A stretch of DNA of 64,000 nucleotides from Neoechinorhynchus agilis (GCA_051530055.1 CM121342.1:9176001-9240000), one strand, 5' to 3'. Counted from the stretch's first letter, positions 21,280-31,633 are shown. Program-made: numbers and translations. Notes: generated by a model from the sequence alone, not told the origin.

Positions 21280-22330
21280 CGAGAGCTTTTTCTCTTCCCC
21301 CTCACATTCTAAACACAATTTCCGATTCGATTCCAGACATCCTCTTTTTTCAGGAATCAGGTCCCAGACTTCTAATCTCTTCTGACTCCTACCTATCTTT
21401 TTTTCTCCCCCCCCCTCTAATCCAGGGGGAATAACCTCATTGGGTTCTCCGGATGCTTGCAATCTTTTATTCTCACAAAATGGCAACCTAAATTGCTTGT
21501 CCAGGAAAAAAACAGTGATTTCGCATTCCAAATTATTTCTATTATTTATCAGCTCCACTCCCATCTCCCTTTCTTGGACACTCATCTTATTATCATTAAC
21601 TTTTACGTTGATCCCCGTAAAATTTCTTCATTCTTAAAATCCCAAGCCTACAAAGTTTTGAATTGGAATCCAGATATTATTGGGCGAGATTTCAATTCTA
21701 ACTATCTGACAGCTTTCCGTGAAACCTTCAAATTTCATAATTGTATATTACCTAAGCTCCCCTCGTTTCACAGCTTTCATAAAAACGCTCACTCCTTCTT
21801 GGACGGAATTTTTATAAAAAAATCTTCCCTTCTTTCTATACCCGACCCTTCAATTACATTGTGTAGATATTCATTTAGGAATTAATTATGATGGTGAACT
21901 GAAGGAAAAAATTATGAATATATTAATCAGAATTTTCGACCAATGCGTTGGTCTTCTTCAGTGATTGTTTGCAAGTTTTTTCAACTGTGAACGCATTGGT
22001 CGAAAATTCTGATTAATATATTCATAATTTTTCCTTCATTTCACCATCATAATCCTTCAATTACAGTCACAACAGTTTATGGGACATGATTTTATTTCAA
22101 CATCACGGTCTTCTGTTAAGGCACCGTATTATTTTCACGGGTTCATCTTTAAAATCCTTCAATGATTCCATTGCCTTTTCGCTTAATAGCAAGTCTCTAA
22201 TTTCCCTCTCCGATTTTAACCACATAATTTTAACCTCATCTGAATCCTGCTTGGTCAAAAAAGCCTTTGACCAAGGGCTCAAAAATCCAAAAACGCCAAC
22301 CAATTTTATCAACAAGCTATAATAGCCAAT
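21280..22330 (+). pseudogene. LINE endonuclease (EEP) region, interrupted
   Basis: Fragments in changing frames show SIPDILFFQESG (catalytic Glu region), WNPDIIGRDFNSN (GDFN loop with Gly-Gly changed to Gly-Arg) and HSFLDGIFI (the S.LD motif). The reading frame is cut at PSIT by a 195-bp palindromic insert (21859-22053) and then resumes. The stretch 22330-22845 continues with linker-like sequence (PSIANNQFGVSPSIFSSVEE) but no RT motifs. Confidence 0.55.
21859..22053 (-). mobile_element. 195-bp palindromic mini-element with hammerhead-like core
   Basis: Arms of about 65 bp (ATTATGATGGTGAA... and its complement) surround a loop with the core on the minus strand at 21934-21961: CTGAAGA, A, GACCAA-CGCA-TTGGTC stem, GAAA. 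The 12-mer CCTTCAATTACA lies at both 21847-21858 and 22054-22065, a clear target-site duplication. The insert splits the endonuclease frame of LINE copy B. The sequence just 5' of the core (CTTGCAAACAATC) is also found at the cores near 13.3 and 39.15 kb. Confidence 0.75.
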
Positions 22331-22845
22331 CTAAGGAACCAACCTGACCTTCACCAAACTTTTATGAATCGCTTTTATTATACTCTTCACTACTAGGAAA
22401 TAGAAAGAAGCAAAAAAGCTATTACCAGGCACAAATCCCTTTCTAAGCCACTCTGGAACATAATTCTTAACAAGAAATTTACTAGTTGGAAAGCTAAAAC
22501 TTCCAACTGGATCGGTTCGGTCTCTTATCCCGTGGTAATTGAAACCATTCTGAATGCCCACACTTTCAGTGCATTTTCGGATCCCTCTATTCCCATTCTT
22601 CGGCATAAGAAGTTCAGATGGAAATTCCGTGCTGACGAACTTTTGAAAGCCTTGAGATCTAACCCCTCCATAGCGAACAACCAGTTTGGTGTTTCGCCTT
22701 CCATTTTCAGCAGTGTAGAGGAGGGTAATAAACTCCTCTTTTTCAACCACTTCAATGATAAAATTGAAGTGAAGGATCTGTTGAAAATTAATATAGTTAA
22801 AAAGACTTTTATCCCCAAATTATTTTTCTTGTTTTTTTCAAGGTA

Positions 22846-23060
22846 GAGGAGCTAAGAGTTCGCTCCTTACTCAGCCCCTACTCCCTTCTTCGTTTCATCT
22901 CAATCTAAAGAAAAAAAACACATAATATTTTTGACATAAACATTTCAACAAATGCAAAAAAATTTGAATAAGGAAACGAAACATAATAACTGAAAGAAAT
23001 TCAATCTTTTTAAGCCCACGATTTTTACAGATAATCCGTAAAACCAAATTTGGTATTATT
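22846..23060 (+). repeat. LINE 3' tail, copy B
   Basis: Begins GAGGAGCTAAGAGTTCGCTC and continues through a segment shared nearly base for base with 34003-34281 (ACATTTCAACAAATGC, AACTGAAAGAAATTCAATC). It contains no ORF. It is probably the 3' UTR recognised by the element's RT. From 23061 to 23721 I see no gene. Confidence 0.6.
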
Positions 23061-23721
23061 CTTTCAATCCAAAATGCATGCTTTGAAAGACAGAGCAAGG
23101 AATTGTTTAGTCCTCCGATGAAATCAAGATTGGAGCTTAAAGGAACGTCTTCCGTTCTCGTTGAAGAATGTTTTAAGAAGAATGAAGGTTGAAACAGAAA
23201 TGAAGAAGATTTTTATCGTGGACCAAAGATAACATTTTTAGTCTGAAATATCGTCATTTTCTGTGAACAAAAGATTATTTTTAGCTTTCTGAGCTGTTAG
23301 TTAGGAAATAGAAGAGAAACCAAAATTTTAAAATATCGATGTAACAAGACAAAGCATTTAAAACAAAAGCGCGTTTCTCTTGTCTTCGCAACGAAAGAAC
23401 CCCAAAGCGACGAATTGACTGCGATCTTTGATTCGTAACTCCAAAAATCGTATCGTTGTGCTCTTCTTCTGGCTTAATTGTAACGAATTCGAGCATTTCG
23501 AACTTTTGGACAATTTATTTACGGAAATTAAGGAGGATGTATTAATAAGGTAAAAGTTCGAAGTTCGTCTGTCGGCACGCCACGTAATCCAATTTACCTT
23601 CCTTATTAAATTAGGATTTGTGGTCCATTGCGATTTTTTTTCGTTTGGACTTTGCCGAATGAAATTTGTAGCTTAATTAAAATTTCCGCGTCACTAAAAT
23701 TATTCAGTTTGCGTTGATATT

Positions 23722-23964
23722 CTAATCTCTATATCCCAGCTGCTCGTCCACGGATTCAAAATTAAATCGACTTCCAGTGTCGTTTCTCTCATCTTTAGTA
23801 AATCCGAACGCACTTGGTCGCCTGTCCATCTTCGGGTCTAAAGTTTCCTCGTGGATCTTTGGCGAATAAGGATACTCAAAGGAGGAATCTGCGGTCTCTT
23901 TCCTTTGCATTGGAAGGTATCGCTTCCTCTCCATCCGTCGACGAAGCGAAACAGGATCGCTCAT
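23722..23964 (-). CDS. Unrecognised 80-residue hydrophilic ORF
   Basis: ATG-initiated, with charged composition: RRRMERKRYLPMQRKE, then SSFEYPYSPKIHEE, and SRFNFESVDEQLGYRD at the C-terminus. There is no signal peptide or membrane segment. It begins 50 bases downstream of the stop that ends the 39-residue-repeat gene on the same strand, so it could be a last exon of that locus or a separate small gene. I do not recognise it. Confidence 0.35.
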   Translation of the reverse strand: MSDPVSLRRRMERKRYLPMQRKETADSSFEYPYSPKIHEETLDPKMDRRPSAFGFTKDERNDTGSRFNFESVDEQLGYRD

Positions 23965-24013
23965 AAAGACCGAAACTTGACCAAGAGTCGGAGTTCAGAG
24001 ATTTATCGGCGTA

Positions 24014-27000
24014 TTAATTGTCTGTGTCAATTGTAGGGTTAGGACCTGTTATTAATCCGGAAATTGCAATGGAAAGATTTTTGACAATATAGGCGCCCTG
24101 GGGTTTAAATGGTTTTCCCTGCACTTGTCTATACTGTTCTGTTTCTTGAGATTGACCCTGATGGATTGAGCACAGGAGTAAAATATCCGCCTTGAACATC
24201 GGTCGGCAATTCAGCATTCATTGGAATTCGCTGCATTTGGCCATAATATCTTTGGGCGTTTGTTGGGATTGACCCTGTGGTTGAGCACCCGAGTAAAATA
24301 TCCGCCTTGAACATCGATCGGCACATCAGCATTCATTGGCATTCGCTTCATTTGGCCATAATATTCATGGGGTGTTTCTTGAGATTGACTCTGTGGATTC
24401 GTGGCCGACCCACAATATCCGCCTTGGGCAGCAGCCTGCATTACATTTCCTGCCGGCAATCGTTGATCCTTTGTTAACTGTTGAGGTCGTATCTGATGAA
24501 GCGGAATTTGACGATGTTGGATTGAGCACCCGAATAAAATGTCCGCCTTGAACACCAATCGGCGCATCAGCATTCATTGGCATTCGCTGCATTTAGCCAT
24601 AATATTCTTTGGGCGTTTGTTGGGATTGACCCTGTGGATTGAGCACCCGAGTAAAATATCCGCCTTGAACATCGGTCGGCAATTCAGCATTCATTGGCAT
24701 TCGCTGCATTTAGCCATAATATTCTTTGGGCGTTTGTTGGGATTGACCTTGTGGATTGAGCACCCGAGTAAAATAGCCGCCTTGAACATCAATCGGCACA
24801 TCAGCATTCATTGGCATTCGCTGCATTTAGCCATAATATTCTTTGGGCGTTTGTTATGATTGACCTTGTGGATTGAGCACCCGAGTAAAATATCCACCTT
24901 GAACATCGGTCGGCACATCAGCATTCATTTTCATTCGCTGCATTTGGTCATAATATTCTTTGGGCGTTTGTTGGAATTGACCCTGTGGATTGAGCACCCG
25001 AGTAAAATATCCGCCTTGGACATCGGTCGGCACACAAGCATTCATTGCATTCGCTGCATTGGCCATAATATCTTGGGGTTTATTGAATGACCCTGTGGAT
25101 GAGCACCCGAGTAAAATATCCCCTTGAACAGCATTCATTGGCATTCGCTGCATTTGCCATAATATCTTGGGGTTTTTGGATGACCCTGGATGAGCACCCG
25201 AGTAAAATATCCCCTGAAATCAATCGGCACATCAGCATTCATTGGCATTCGCTGCATTTGCCATAATATTCTTTGGGCGTTTGTTGGGATTGACCCTGTA
25301 GATTCGTGGCCGACCCATAATATCCGCCTTGGGCAGCAGCCTGCATTACATTTCCTGCTGGCAATCGTTGATCCTTTGTTAACTGTTGAGTCGTATTTGA
25401 TGAGCGGAATTTAAGAGTTATACGACATGAGAACCCCACACCATTGACCCTGTGGATTGAGCACCCGAGTAAAATATCCGCCTTGAACATCGGTCGGCAA
25501 TTCAGCATTCAGTGGCATTCGCTGCATTTGGCCATAATATCCTTGGGGAGTTTATTGGAATCGACCCTGTGGATGGAGCACCCGAGTAAAATATCCGCCT
25601 TGAACATCAATCGGCACATCAGCATTCATTGGCATTCGCTGCATTTAGCCATAATATTCTTTGGGCGTTTGTTGGGATTGACCCTGTAGATTCGTGGCCG
25701 ACCCATAATATCCGCCTTGGGCAGCAGCCTGCATTACATTTCCTGCTGGCAATCGTTGATCCTTTGTTAACTGTTGAGGTCGTATTTGATGAAGCGGAAT
25801 TTAACGACGTTATACGATCATGAGATATCCGCCTTGACCAGTGGTCGGCATTTTGCATTCGTTGTTATTATTTTCACTTGCCCATAATATTCTTGGGGAG
25901 TTTATTTTATTGACCCTGTAGATTGAGCACCCGAGTAAAATATCCGCCTTGAACATCGGTCGGCAATTCAGCATTCAGTGGCATTCGCTGGATTTGGCAA
26001 TAATATTCATGGGGTGTTTCTTGGGATTAACCCTGTGGATTGAGCACCCGAGTAAAATATCCGCCTTGAACATCAATCGGCACATCAGCATTCATTGGCA
26101 TTCGCAGTATTTAGCCGTAATATTCTTTGGGCGTTTGTTGGAATTGACCCTGTGGATTGAGCACCCGAGTAAAATACCCGCCTTGAACATCGGTCGGCAC
26201 ATCAGCATTCATTGGCATTCGCTGCATTTGGCAATAATATTCTTTGGGCGATTGCTGGAATTGACCCCGTTGATTGAGCACCCGAGTAAAGTATCCGCCT
26301 TCAACATCGGTCGGCACATCAGCATTCATTTGCATCCGCTGCATTTGGCCATAATATTCATAGGTTGTTTGTTGGGATTGACCCTGTAGATTCGTGGCCG
26401 ACCCATAATATTCGCTTCGAACTGCAGCCTGTATTGCATTTCCTTCCGGCAATCGTTGAACCTTGGTCAACTGTTGAGGTCGTATCTGATGAAGCGGAAT
26501 TTGACGATGTTATCCGGTCATGAGATATCCGCCTTGACCAGTGGTCGGCATTTTAGCATTCGTTGTTATTATTTTCACTTGCCCATAATATTCTTGGGGA
26601 GTTTATTGGAATTGACCCTGTGGATTGAGCACCCGAGTAAAATATCCGCCTTGAACGTCGGTCGGCAATTCAGCATTCATTGGCATTCGCTGCATTTGGC
26701 CATAATATTCTTGTGGCGTTTGTTGGGATTGACCCTTTTGATTCGTGGCCGACCCATAATATCCGCCTTGGGCAGCAGCCTGTATTGCATTTCTTGCTGG
26801 CAATCGTTGATCCTTTGTCAACTGTTGAGGTCGTGTCTGATGAAGGGGAATTTGACGACGTTATTCGGTCATGAGATATCCGCCTTGACCAGTGGTCGGC
26901 ATTCTAGCATTCGTTGTTATTATTTTCACTTGCCTATAATATCCTGGGGAGTTTATTTGAATTGACCCCGTGGATTGAGCACAGAATAAATATCCGTGGA

Positions 27001-27244
27001 CATCGGTCGGCAATTCAGCATTCATTGGCATTCGCTGTATTTGGCGATAATATTCTTGGGGCGTTTGTTGGAATTTACCCTGTTGTTTCGTACCGACCCA
27101 TAATATCTGCTTTGCACTGCAGCCTGTATTGCATTTCCTGCTGGCAATCGTTGATCCTTTGTTAACTGTTGGGTCGTATCTGATGAAGATGAATTTGACG
27201 ACGTTATTCGATGATGAGATATCCGCCTTGACCAGTGGTCGGTG
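24014..27244 (-). pseudogene. Decayed repeat-protein gene: 39-residue tandem repeats
   Basis: The minus strand holds about 25 imperfect units of 117 bp. The commonest peptide unit reads QMQRMPMNADVPTDVQGGYF then TRVLNPQGQFQQTPKEYYG. Two other unit types alternate with it (GGYYGSATNPQGQSQQTPKE with an LTKDQRLPAGN... lead-in, and KIITTNARMPTTGQGGYLMT). It ends in a unique tail (KPFKPQGAYIVKNLSIAISG, then PNPTIDTDN) with a stop at 24014. Gln/Pro/Tyr-rich repeats suggest a structural or secreted protein, by inference only. Frameshifts and stops occur in many units (for example near 24150 and 25030-25230), so the locus is probably a pseudogene. Its upstream end is cut by gag-like sequence at 27245. 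Confidence 0.6.
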
Positions 27245-27655
27245 TAACGTCACTATTGTGAGTGTCCAATATGTTCACAACCTCGTCGTACGACAACTAT
27301 TCCACACTTGTCATTGTCGCTTTCGTGATAATATGAAAGGTCCTCGGGCCCACCCATGAGAGCATACATGAGTTTTTTGTTCTTCGTCCGCAACACCAAC
27401 CGAGCAGAAATAGGCATTTAGCTGTTTGTGGTAATTGATCCAGCTTTCTTCTCCTTTCTCAAAACTCCTGAAAGGAACAATCTGCTTCTCTGCTAAGCGC
27501 CACCTGACCGTCGAATTTCGTGAGAATAATTTTCATGAGGTCATCGGAGCGCTTTTGCACATTTTCCATCAATATCGTTTTTTGCTGCATGAGTTGGGCA
27601 AACACAGGTATCCCACCCTTGTCGTCAGATGTAACGTTTCGTGACATGCCTGCAA
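27245..27655 (-). mobile_element. LTR-retrotransposon gag fragment
   Basis: On the minus strand, LMKIILTKFDGQ, then SWINYHKQLNAYFCSVGVAD, and near the lower end SYDEVVNILDTH, follow the order of gypsy-type gag proteins. It is a short broken fossil abutting the tandem-repeat gene. Confidence 0.45.
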
Positions 27656-27689
27656 ACTATCTACGACCTTTTTATTACACACAGCACAC

Positions 27690-28700
27690 CCCCGCCCAAA
27701 CACCACCAAATACACCGTTATCCAATGTGCCCTTGAACCTGGTTTATAGGATTCACCACTTTGCTGAATCAAAACAATATTATTATGATGTAGATCCATC
27801 ATGCACAAAATTCTATTCTAGATTTGGCGTACCTCAAGGCTCACCCATTTCTCCTACACTTTTTCTTATAATCACTATTTTTATTTTTAAAAGTATGGAA
27901 CACTCACCAATTATTCATCCGCTGATTTATGCGGATGACATTTTTTTATTCCGTTCTGCTAGGTTTATATCGACATTGCTAGAAAAAATGACGCATTTTT
28001 TAAATGAACTATCTCTGAAATTAAAAGAAGCGAATTTGGTTATTAATTTAAAAAATCATGCATCATTCCTTTGACTAAGTCACGTTTACCAAGGAAATCT
28101 CTGGTTACCCTATTAAATACGTCTCCGTTTTTTAAATTTATGGCCATCAAAAAAAACACTCGGCTCTTGGGAGTTGATTTTCCTGCATTAAATAATAGAT
28201 TCTTTATAAATACACATTTTAAGAATACAATGAACAAAATTAAAGCGGTCACTATGAGATCTAAGCATTTGCTTATTAACAAGAAAACAGTTTACAGCAT
28301 CCTTAAAACCATAATAGGAGGGTCCCTTTGTTTTTGCGCAAGAGGCCATCCACCCGAATGTAGATACAATTTTTTTTATCAAATTTCATGATAAACTGAA
28401 AAAGTTATTGGATAATTTGGAACTAGATTTTGCCCCTCTTAACTCTTTTTTAATCAAATTATTTTTTACAAAAATGTGGTTTTATAATCCTGCACTTAGA
28501 AATTGTAAGTATGTGAGGGTTGGGGTTCCTGCTTTTAGATTTCAATGCGGTGAGGACCCGCGTAACGCAAAATATGTCTCCGTTCTGTTTTTAGGGTTAT
28601 CGTATATTAGAAAAAAAATTTATTTTTTACCAGACAATAATCGATCGTTTTGGAACCCAGTCGATGTACATCAATGCCTGTCATAGGGGTGTCTAATACG
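27690..28700 (+). mobile_element. LINE reverse-transcriptase fragment
   Basis: The first frame has FGVPQGSPISPTLFLI (motif B) and PLIYADDIFLF (motif C, catalytic YADD intact). After a frameshift near 28070 it continues with NTRLLGVDFPALNN and GGSLCFCARGHPPECRYNFF, and after another near 28390 with DNLELDFAPLNSFLIKLFF. The ...GSxCxxxRGxPPExR... segment is shared with the fragment at 60.76-61.25 kb, so they are one family. There is no endonuclease, so it is truncated. Confidence 0.6.
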
Positions 28701-28774
28701 TCCAAGTACCGTAAATGTTTAACGTTTTTAAAAAACCATCATCGAAAACATAAAAATTAGTCATTCATTATTAC

Positions 28775-29463
28775 TGATGGGTGAAACGAGATTTGTTTTG
28801 TGCGGACACCCAGACGTTTTTTATTATGCAAATTTTCGGAGAGCAAAGTCTCCCTCTTCAGGCTTTTGGTCATCTGAAAAAATTATTGTCTTGAGAATCT
28901 CTTTTAAAAAATGCCTCTTGCCCGGTTGCATCCTGGATCCTGGACCATGTTTTAACCTCTTCCGGCTGCAACATAAGCGTGACATTACTTTTGTTGCCCT
29001 CCATAAGGTGGTCTTCTTTTTTAATCATCAGGGCTTCCATTGTCAACCTCCTCTCCAGGTTTTCTTCCTGCACTAGCATCCTGGCGCCCTCAAAATTGAC
29101 CTCGTGGTCGTGTATGGAGATATGGTTGAAAATCGCTGACGCGGTGTCTCCTTTTCGCACGTTATATTTGTGCTGTTGAATGCGTTTCTTCAGTCCCTGG
29201 ATGGTCTGACCTATATAGACCGCATTGCAATCTTTACACGGTATGCCGTATACCCCTGCGTCGTGCTTCCTTTCTGGCTTCCTCTTGAAGTACCCCGCAA
29301 GGGTTCCACCAGCTTTGGTATAAAACCTACAAGGAATCCCCTGGGTTGCCTTCCTAACGTTCGCCGTACATACGTCGCTAATGAAGCGGCCTCCCAACCA
29401 TATCGAGTTTTCTTTTACGCATTCCTTTTGATCTCCTTTTTTGATAGTTCCCCACATCTTCAT
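28775..29463 (-). mobile_element. Penelope-like 3' part: GIY-YIG nuclease and terminal ribozyme-like core
   Basis: An open stretch of 197 codons encodes a nearly whole GIY-YIG domain: AGVYGIPCKDCNAVYIGQT, GLKKRIQQHKYNVRKGD (catalytic Arg), FNHISIHDHEVNFEGARML, and Glu in NLERRLTMEALMI. GIY-YIG nucleases nick target DNA for Penelope-like elements. A hammerhead-like core follows the ORF at 28834-28861, near the element's 3' end. The RT part is absent. A shorter copy of the same 3' end is at 31253-31633. The stretch 29464-29934 upstream has open frames but nothing I recognise. Confidence 0.75.
28834..28861 (-). ncRNA. Hammerhead-ribozyme-like core (Penelope 3' end)
   Basis: Minus strand: CTGAAGA, then G, GGAGA paired with TCTCC across a 6-base loop, then GAAA. 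Hammerhead motifs are known from terminal regions of Penelope-like elements. Stems I and III were not resolved. Confidence 0.5.
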
Positions 29464-29934
29464 CCTGGCTTGTTTGATACTGAATTAAAAAAAATTAGGA
29501 CTATGGAAAAAAATCGCAAGATCGATGATCAAAAAAAGAAAAGTCCACACCTTTTTGTTGCAAAGGAAAAGATTTGAATTTTTAAACAAATGGAGAGTCC
29601 AAAGAACCCATTCTTTCAGTTTGTTACAAATCCAACGGTTCTTCGAAGTTGGAGTTTTAGGGACGACACTGCTTGAGACGGTGAAGTTTCTTTTAAAAAT
29701 GAATTTCAACTTAGCACGGATTGACTCATTGCTACCTCTCTTCTTTTTCAAGATACGGAATATTCACTTTTGTTGTTTTTAGGATGGATTTTTGTTGTTG
29801 TTGTTGTGGACGACTACATCAAATTTTTCCGTTTTTCGAGCATGTAGCCAACCGATAATTGTTTATTTTCAAAATCACACACACACCTGCACACTTTGAT
29901 AACTGAGAAAAAAATTATTGTTTTTTTATGAAAA

Positions 29935-30396
29935 TTACCAATGCCTATAAGGCTCAAAGAAAGCCTCTCGACAGCGAATCACGGGGCCACAACTGAAACT
30001 CCTTTGTGGTCGACAGATTACTTCGAATGAATTAGGGCGATCTGGTCTTGGTTCGCAAATCTTCGCTGGACAAGGATTAGTTTGTTCTTGTGGTTGATAA
30101 GGAGGCATTGGGCAAATATTCAGAGCATCGTATCGGGTCGAATGACTCGAGAGGACCGGATTACAACAAATCCAAGGATTAACTCCTTTTTCATACGATG
30201 GACAATCGAAGAATGGCACTGCTCGTTGTTCGTAAGGCCGCATCGGTGGCCGATGCAATGTTCGTTGAAGAACCAATGGAGGCGGCTGCTGGTAACAGAT
30301 AGTTTGTTGGCACTTCTTCTCAGGACTACAATTGTTCATGGATGAAAGGTTGAAGCAATTTCGAGGCTGGCCACATCTTCTATTGCCGAAAGTCAT
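29935..30396 (-). CDS. Cys/Pro-rich 153-residue protein, unrecognised
   Basis: An intact single-exon frame runs from ATG 30396. It has no signal peptide or membrane segment. Cysteines are spread along the whole length (RRCGQPRNCFN, NNCSPEKKCQQTICYQQPPP, FFDCPSYEKGVNPWICCNP, NPCPAKICEPRPDRP, SFSCGPVIRCREAF). The composition resembles flagellar or sperm structural proteins as much as cuticle proteins. The region upstream carries two RFX/X-box-like sites, which would favour a ciliary or flagellar role. That is inference. The open frame, proper start and isolated position between repeats make a real gene plausible. Confidence 0.5.
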   Translation of the reverse strand: MTFGNRRCGQPRNCFNLSSMNNCSPEKKCQQTICYQQPPPLVLQRTLHRPPMRPYEQRAVPFFDCPSYEKGVNPWICCNPVLSSHSTRYDALNICPMPPYQPQEQTNPCPAKICEPRPDRPNSFEVICRPQRSFSCGPVIRCREAFFEPYRHW

Positions 30397-30443
30397 AACA
30401 ATCGATACACTCTAATCTGTCTCTCGCTCTCTAAGGCACAAGT

Positions 30444-30456
30444 GTCACTTGGCAAC
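30444..30456 (-). promoter_or_regulatory. X-box-like (RFX) site 1
   Basis: Minus strand GTTGCCAAGTGAC fits the RFX consensus RYYNYY-N-RRNRAC exactly. It lies 48 bases upstream of the ATG of the Cys/Pro-rich ORF. Confidence 0.4.
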
Positions 30457-30540
30457 GATGTTTTATGGTTGTTTTTTAAATTGAGGTCTCCGGTAGAGGA
30501 GGGTAAGTTTGAATGTAGATTTAAAGGAAGTAAGCAGCTA

Positions 30541-30553
30541 GTCGCTTGGTAAC
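30541..30553 (-). promoter_or_regulatory. X-box-like (RFX) site 2
   Basis: Minus strand GTTACCAAGCGAC also fits RYYNYY-N-RRNRAC. It lies between the two divergent small ORFs, about 50-60 bases before the plus-strand start candidates. A weaker third site (GTTTCCATGGAAAT, last base off consensus) overlaps the ATG at 30604. Confidence 0.4.
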
Positions 30554-30603
30554 TGTGACTGATGTGGCCTCTTTTTTTTGAATTCAAAAGTGCCTCAATT
30601 TCC

Positions 30604-30882
30604 ATGGAAACTGCGCACGTTAGCAAGATTTTCTTACAAGAAGAGCACATGATGGGCGGCGACTCGGCCAGGAGAAGAACCAATGCCAAAAGTAGGCGCA
30701 ATGCAACAAATCCAAAAAAAGACGGATTATGCAAGTCCGTGGTTTGTGAAAGAGTGAATACAGTTTGCTTTGGAAAACCTCAAATTGGAGTTATATATTT
30801 GCCTATAATAATTGGAATCACAATGCTCATTGTCGCAATATTCAATTTGTCTACTCCGATTAATTTGATCAAGTTTATTTAA
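30604..30882 (+). CDS. Small single-pass membrane protein, unrecognised
   Basis: From ATG 30604 the frame encodes 92 residues (106 if the ATG at 30562 is used). A basic N-terminal part (SARRRTNAKSRRNATNPKKD) and a short Cys-containing stretch (LCKSVVCERVNTVCF) are followed by one hydrophobic segment (VIYLPIIIGITMLIVAIF) and a short tail. AATAAA at 30886-30891 lies just past the stop codon, with an A-rich stretch after it, so the transcript would have almost no 3' UTR. It is divergently arranged with the Cys/Pro-rich ORF across about 200 bases. I cannot name the family. An ORF on the opposite strand overlaps it and is the weaker candidate. Confidence 0.4.
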   Translation: METAHVSKIFLQEEHMMGGDSARRRTNAKSRRNATNPKKDGLCKSVVCERVNTVCFGKPQIGVIYLPIIIGITMLIVAIFNLSTPINLIKFI

Positions 30883-31119
30883 TTGAATAAAGAATTTTTT
30901 GAAAAAAAAGAAATATGGCGGCTAACGTGGGCTCATTTTCTGAACAGCAGCAAATTAAAAAGAGTTGTCAAGTCTTCAAAATAGTCGTAATTTCCGATAT
31001 CTCATTATGATGACTCAAATCGAGTGAGAACGCATTAGAAACGCGACAAAAAAAACAATCGAACATTTTGTATTCGGGTTTAGAGGTTTCCCAGAAGTAT
31101 CCTATCTTTTATCTTCTCC

Positions 31120-31250
31120 TCCCCATCGAAAGTGAGTCAGCGCAGAGCGAAATTTTCAAAGGTTTTAGAAATCTGGCACCCGGTATAGAATTGATCGCTC
31201 TTGACCGGCTGAGTCTTCTAGGGAGCTGCGTTTTTGAAAACGCATTCAAC
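31120..31250 (+). mobile_element. R2-type-nuclease LINE fragment (RT)
   Basis: Encodes EIFKGFRNLAPGIELIALDR then LSLLGSCVFEN, matching the RT region at about 16800-16900 (minus strand) of the main copy. It is cut at its 3' side by the Penelope-like piece that starts at 31253. The stretch 30895-31119 has no gene. Confidence 0.5.
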
Positions 31251-31252
31251 AG

Positions 31253-31633
31253 CACAAATATAACGTGCGAAAAGGAGACACCGCGTCAGCGATTTTCAAC
31301 CATATCTCCATACACGACCACGAGGTCAATTTTGAGGGCGCCAGGATGCTAGTGCAGGAAGAAAACCTGGAGAGGAGGTTGACAATGGAAGCCCTGATGA
31401 TTAAAAAAGAAGACCACCTTATGGAGGGCAACAAAAGTAATGTCACGCTTATGTTGCAGCCGGAAGAGGTTAAAACATGGTCCAGGATCCAGGATGCAAC
31501 CGGGCAAGAGGCATTTTTTAAAAGAGATTCTCAAGACAATAATTTTTTCAGATGACCAAAAGCCTGACGAGGGAGACTTTGCTCTCCGAAAATTTGCATA
31601 ATAAAAAACGTCTGGGTGTCCGCACAAAACAAA
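31253..31633 (+). mobile_element. 5'-truncated Penelope-like 3' end
   Basis: This matches the 3' end of the element at 28775-29463 in opposite orientation, from the middle of the GIY-YIG domain (NVRKGDTASAIFNHISIH) to the terminal ribozyme-like core and ACGTCTGGGTGTCCGCAC. 5' truncation is typical of target-primed insertion. Confidence 0.7.
31564..31591 (+). ncRNA. Hammerhead-ribozyme-like core with consensus CTGACGA
   Basis: CTGACGA at 31564-31570, one G, a GGAGA/TCTCC stem, then GAAA ending at 31591. It differs from its sister at 28834-28861 only at the seventh core base (C for A), which the hammerhead consensus allows. Confidence 0.5.

Larger units (their letters stand above)
18890..23060 (+). 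mobile_element. LINE copy B: 5' region, ORF0, ORF1, endonuclease, 3' tail
   Basis: In order: a 5' non-coding region shared with copy C (from about 18892) and with copy A (from 19028), a TATA-like box, the acidic ORF0 (19385-19681), the ORF1 region with a zinc knuckle (19842-20990), an endonuclease (21280-22330) interrupted by a palindromic insert, a linker-like piece (22330-22845), and a 3' tail (22846-23060) also found at 34003-34281. No reverse-transcriptase catalytic motif is present, so this copy is internally deleted and non-autonomous. The zinc-knuckle ORF1 plus EEP endonuclease suggest the Jockey/CR1/I side of LINEs. Confidence 0.7.

Noticed and set aside
27569-27808. 79-codon minus-strand ORF
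   Set aside because: Spans the border between gag-like and LINE sequence with no recognisable feature of its own.
29485-29782. Short ORFs on both strands upstream of the GIY-YIG fragment as an RT
   Set aside because: No RT motif could be found in any frame.
30393-30734. Minus-strand 113-codon ORF with a hydrophobic start opposite the membrane ORF
   Set aside because: Overlaps both the membrane ORF and the start of the Cys/Pro-rich ORF. It has no poly-A signal of its own and an irregular composition.
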